DNA from: Oscillospiraceae bacterium
GTDB taxonomy: Bacteria > Bacillota_A > Clostridia > Oscillospirales > Oscillospiraceae
Reading direction: 5' to 3'
NCBI GenBank assembly: GCA_017537045.1
Contig: JAFYLN010000112.1
Span: forward strand, 1-5,517
Length of the DNA stretch: 5,517 nucleotides
Shown here: in pieces, positions 4,496 to 5,517 of the stretch
How the letters are laid out: each line of letters begins with the position of its first letter
Position numbering within the stretch: the first letter of the stretch is position 1
Notes under the pieces: generated by a model
The model's input: the letters and a program-made list of their open reading frames with translations, nothing else
Told to the model about the DNA's origin: nothing
Databases searched by the model: none
Translations under genes and position numbers: made by a program

Positions 4496-5410
4496 TTATT
4501 TCATTGACTGTTGAAGCCATTTCCGTGCTTCCAGCATATCTTTATCATCAGGATGAACCTGCAGTACATAATTGACTTTACCCAGCAACTGCATCCGGTA
4601 GGTATCCTCCGGAATCTCCAGACCGATTTTCTGAAGGTGTTCCTGGATGCCGAACTTCCTGCAGTAGTACAATTCCTGCCGCAGCTTGCGGCGGTAGTCT
4701 GCAGGGATACTCATTTTCTCGTTGACCACAATGCCGGTGACGGACTGTTGATGACCGGGGTACTGGATCCGGGTTTTCTGCTCGTTCAGCAGGAAACCCA
4801 GTTTCTTCAATTCCAGTCTGACAAACCGAATGACTTCCGCCGGATCAAAGTCGCCGGAGAAGGTCATGTCATCACAGTAACGGGTGTAGGCAATTCCTCG
4901 ATCCCGACACCACTGGCCAATCAGCTCGTCAAACTCATACAGAATGATGTTGGTAATAGCCGGAGAGCTGGGTGCGCCCTGAGGCAGGGTATCCTTATGA
5001 TAGCACAGCATAGTCAGCAGAATCCGCAGAGGCTCTGCGTAGATTTCTTCTGGGAACACCTTATCCTTCACGGTGGAGTATCGGATGCTGTCAAAGAAAT
5101 GGAGGATATCCAGCTTCAACACCACCTGCTTGCCCACATGATACTTGGCGTTGCGAAGGGTGGAACTGCCAAACCGATAGGCTTTCGCATACCGGGACAC
5201 GGGCATATGGACCAGCAGAACCTCGGCAATCTGCTTCTGAATGGATTTCAATATCTCATCCGGGACGGACAGATTGCGATAGCCTACACTTTTCTTGGGG
5301 AGTTTCACCTTGTGATAGTGCTTGCCCAAGTTATTACTGACGGCATAAAGCGTCTTGGCACTGATACCAAGATCTTGTTCAAGGGAGGAAAGCTCCCTGT
5401 ATACGATCAT
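4496..5410 (-). CDS. ret: Retron-type reverse transcriptase
   Basis: 304-aa RNA-directed DNA polymerase. Fingers/palm blocks appear in order: a basic N-terminus with KLPKKSVGYRNLSVPDE (36-52), the retron-specific NAKYH (87-91, NAxxH motif), LDILHFFDSI with catalytic Asp101 (region A), LPQGAPSSP (142-150, region B), YCDD (178-181, catalytic Asp180/Asp181, region C), LGFLLNEQKT (204-213) and the retron-specific VTGIVVN (224-230, VTG motif), then a basic thumb (231-304). Retron enzymes copy the adjacent msr-msd RNA into branched multicopy single-stranded DNA and act with an effector in anti-phage defence. Size and motifs fit a retron, not a group II intron protein, since maturase and endonuclease domains are absent. 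ATG 5410 is chosen for GGAGG (complement of 5419-5423) 8 bases upstream; the frame stays open to 5515, but that part overlaps the presumed noncoding RNA. YCDD replaces the commoner YADD. No effector is fused. Confidence 0.9.
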   Translation of the reverse strand: MIVYRELSSLEQDLGISAKTLYAVSNNLGKHYHKVKLPKKSVGYRNLSVPDEILKSIQKQIAEVLLVHMPVSRYAKAYRFGSSTLRNAKYHVGKQVVLKLDILHFFDSIRYSTVKDKVFPEEIYAEPLRILLTMLCYHKDTLPQGAPSSPAITNIILYEFDELIGQWCRDRGIAYTRYCDDMTFSGDFDPAEVIRFVRLELKKLGFLLNEQKTRIQYPGHQQSVTGIVVNEKMSIPADYRRKLRQELYYCRKFGIQEHLQKIGLEIPEDTYRMQLLGKVNYVLQVHPDDKDMLEARKWLQQSMK

Positions 5411-5517
5411 GAAACTTCCCTCCCTTTCACGGTCTGGAACAATACAATGATGTATGGCGAAGTGCGAAGCAGTATTCGGGGTGCGGGCACATGAAATGTG
5501 CCGCGGTGGGCACACAA
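5411..5517 (-). ncRNA. Probable 3' part of retron msr-msd RNA, cut by the window end
   Basis: Retrons carry their template RNA directly upstream of the reverse transcriptase, so it should lie here and beyond 5517. Visible structure: GGCACAT (5486-5492) pairs with ATGTGCC (5496-5502) round a 3-base loop, extended by 2 bp if G5485 is bulged. An alternative pairing uses TGTGCC (5497-5502) with GGCACA (5509-5514). Minor elements are a GCGAAG direct repeat at 5457-5462 and 5464-5469, and a 5-bp ATACA/TGTAT stem (5442-5455). The msr, the branching guanosine and the a1 repeat are not in the window, so boundaries cannot be set. Assigned from position plus structure, not from a recognised sequence. 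Confidence 0.5.

Noticed and set aside
4496..5410. Group II intron or diversity-generating retroelement reverse transcriptase
   Set aside because: There is no maturase or HNH domain and no intron ribozyme ends or template/variable repeat pair are visible; NAxxH and VTG point to a retron.
4511..5494. 327-codon open frame on the + strand opposite the reverse transcriptase
   Set aside because: It is antisense to a gene with complete RT motifs, its translation shows no recognisable domain, and no ribosome binding site precedes it. Long antisense frames are common opposite genes of this codon use.
5411..5515. In-frame N-terminal extension of the reverse transcriptase to an ATG at 5515
   Set aside because: The extra 35 residues resemble no RT N-terminus, the strong GGAGG serves ATG 5410, and the DNA is structured as expected for the msd RNA.

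Overview
The window looks like accessory DNA from a low-to-mid GC Firmicute, most likely a gut Clostridia (Oscillospiraceae/Ruminococcaceae or Lachnospiraceae type). This rests on strong AGGAGG-type ribosome binding sites, AT-rich intergenic stretches between roughly 50% GC genes, and the protein families themselves (TnpV, a small XRE repressor, a clostridial-style Fic protein). The organism assignment is inference. There are no rRNA or tRNA genes, no CRISPR array and no complete insertion sequence.

Region 1 (1-1825): an AT-rich leader with two pairs of short direct repeats precedes a tightly coupled three-gene operon on the + strand: an HTH-Fic protein, a TnpV family protein and a small unrecognised protein (possibly DUF6809-like). 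Both junctions are ATGA overlaps, and the operon ends in a strong intrinsic terminator. The Fic protein has lost both the catalytic histidine of its Fic motif (Phe instead) and the inhibitory glutamate of the class II autoinhibitory helix (Ala instead).

Region 2 (1837-2681): a minus-strand XRE repressor has its own terminator and an inverted repeat in its leader that is a good autoregulatory operator candidate. Divergent from it is a stand-alone SLOG-like Rossmann protein with its own array of GGCTAT repeats at the putative promoter, followed by another terminator.

Region 3 (2682-4491): an AT-rich gap holds an unexplained, nearly perfect 45-bp inverted repeat. After it, a near-consensus promoter (TTGACT-18-TATAAT) drives a GTG-started PPP-type metallophosphatase overlapping a TatD metallohydrolase by 32 bp. 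A 14-bp bidirectional terminator hairpin separates this pair from the convergent last gene.

Region 4 (4496-5517, minus strand): a 304-aa reverse transcriptase carries the two retron signatures, NAxxH (NAKYH) and VTG, with a YCDD catalytic box. The 107 bases upstream hold a GC-rich hairpin and alternative pairings consistent with the 3' part of the msr-msd noncoding RNA, which runs off the window end. No same-strand effector gene is visible, so the effector lies beyond base 5517 or, more speculatively, is the convergent phosphatase/TatD pair.

Overall the window reads as a string of small, terminator-insulated accessory cassettes of the kind found in conjugative elements or defence islands. 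The retron and the apparently dead Fic protein are the parts most worth pursuing.
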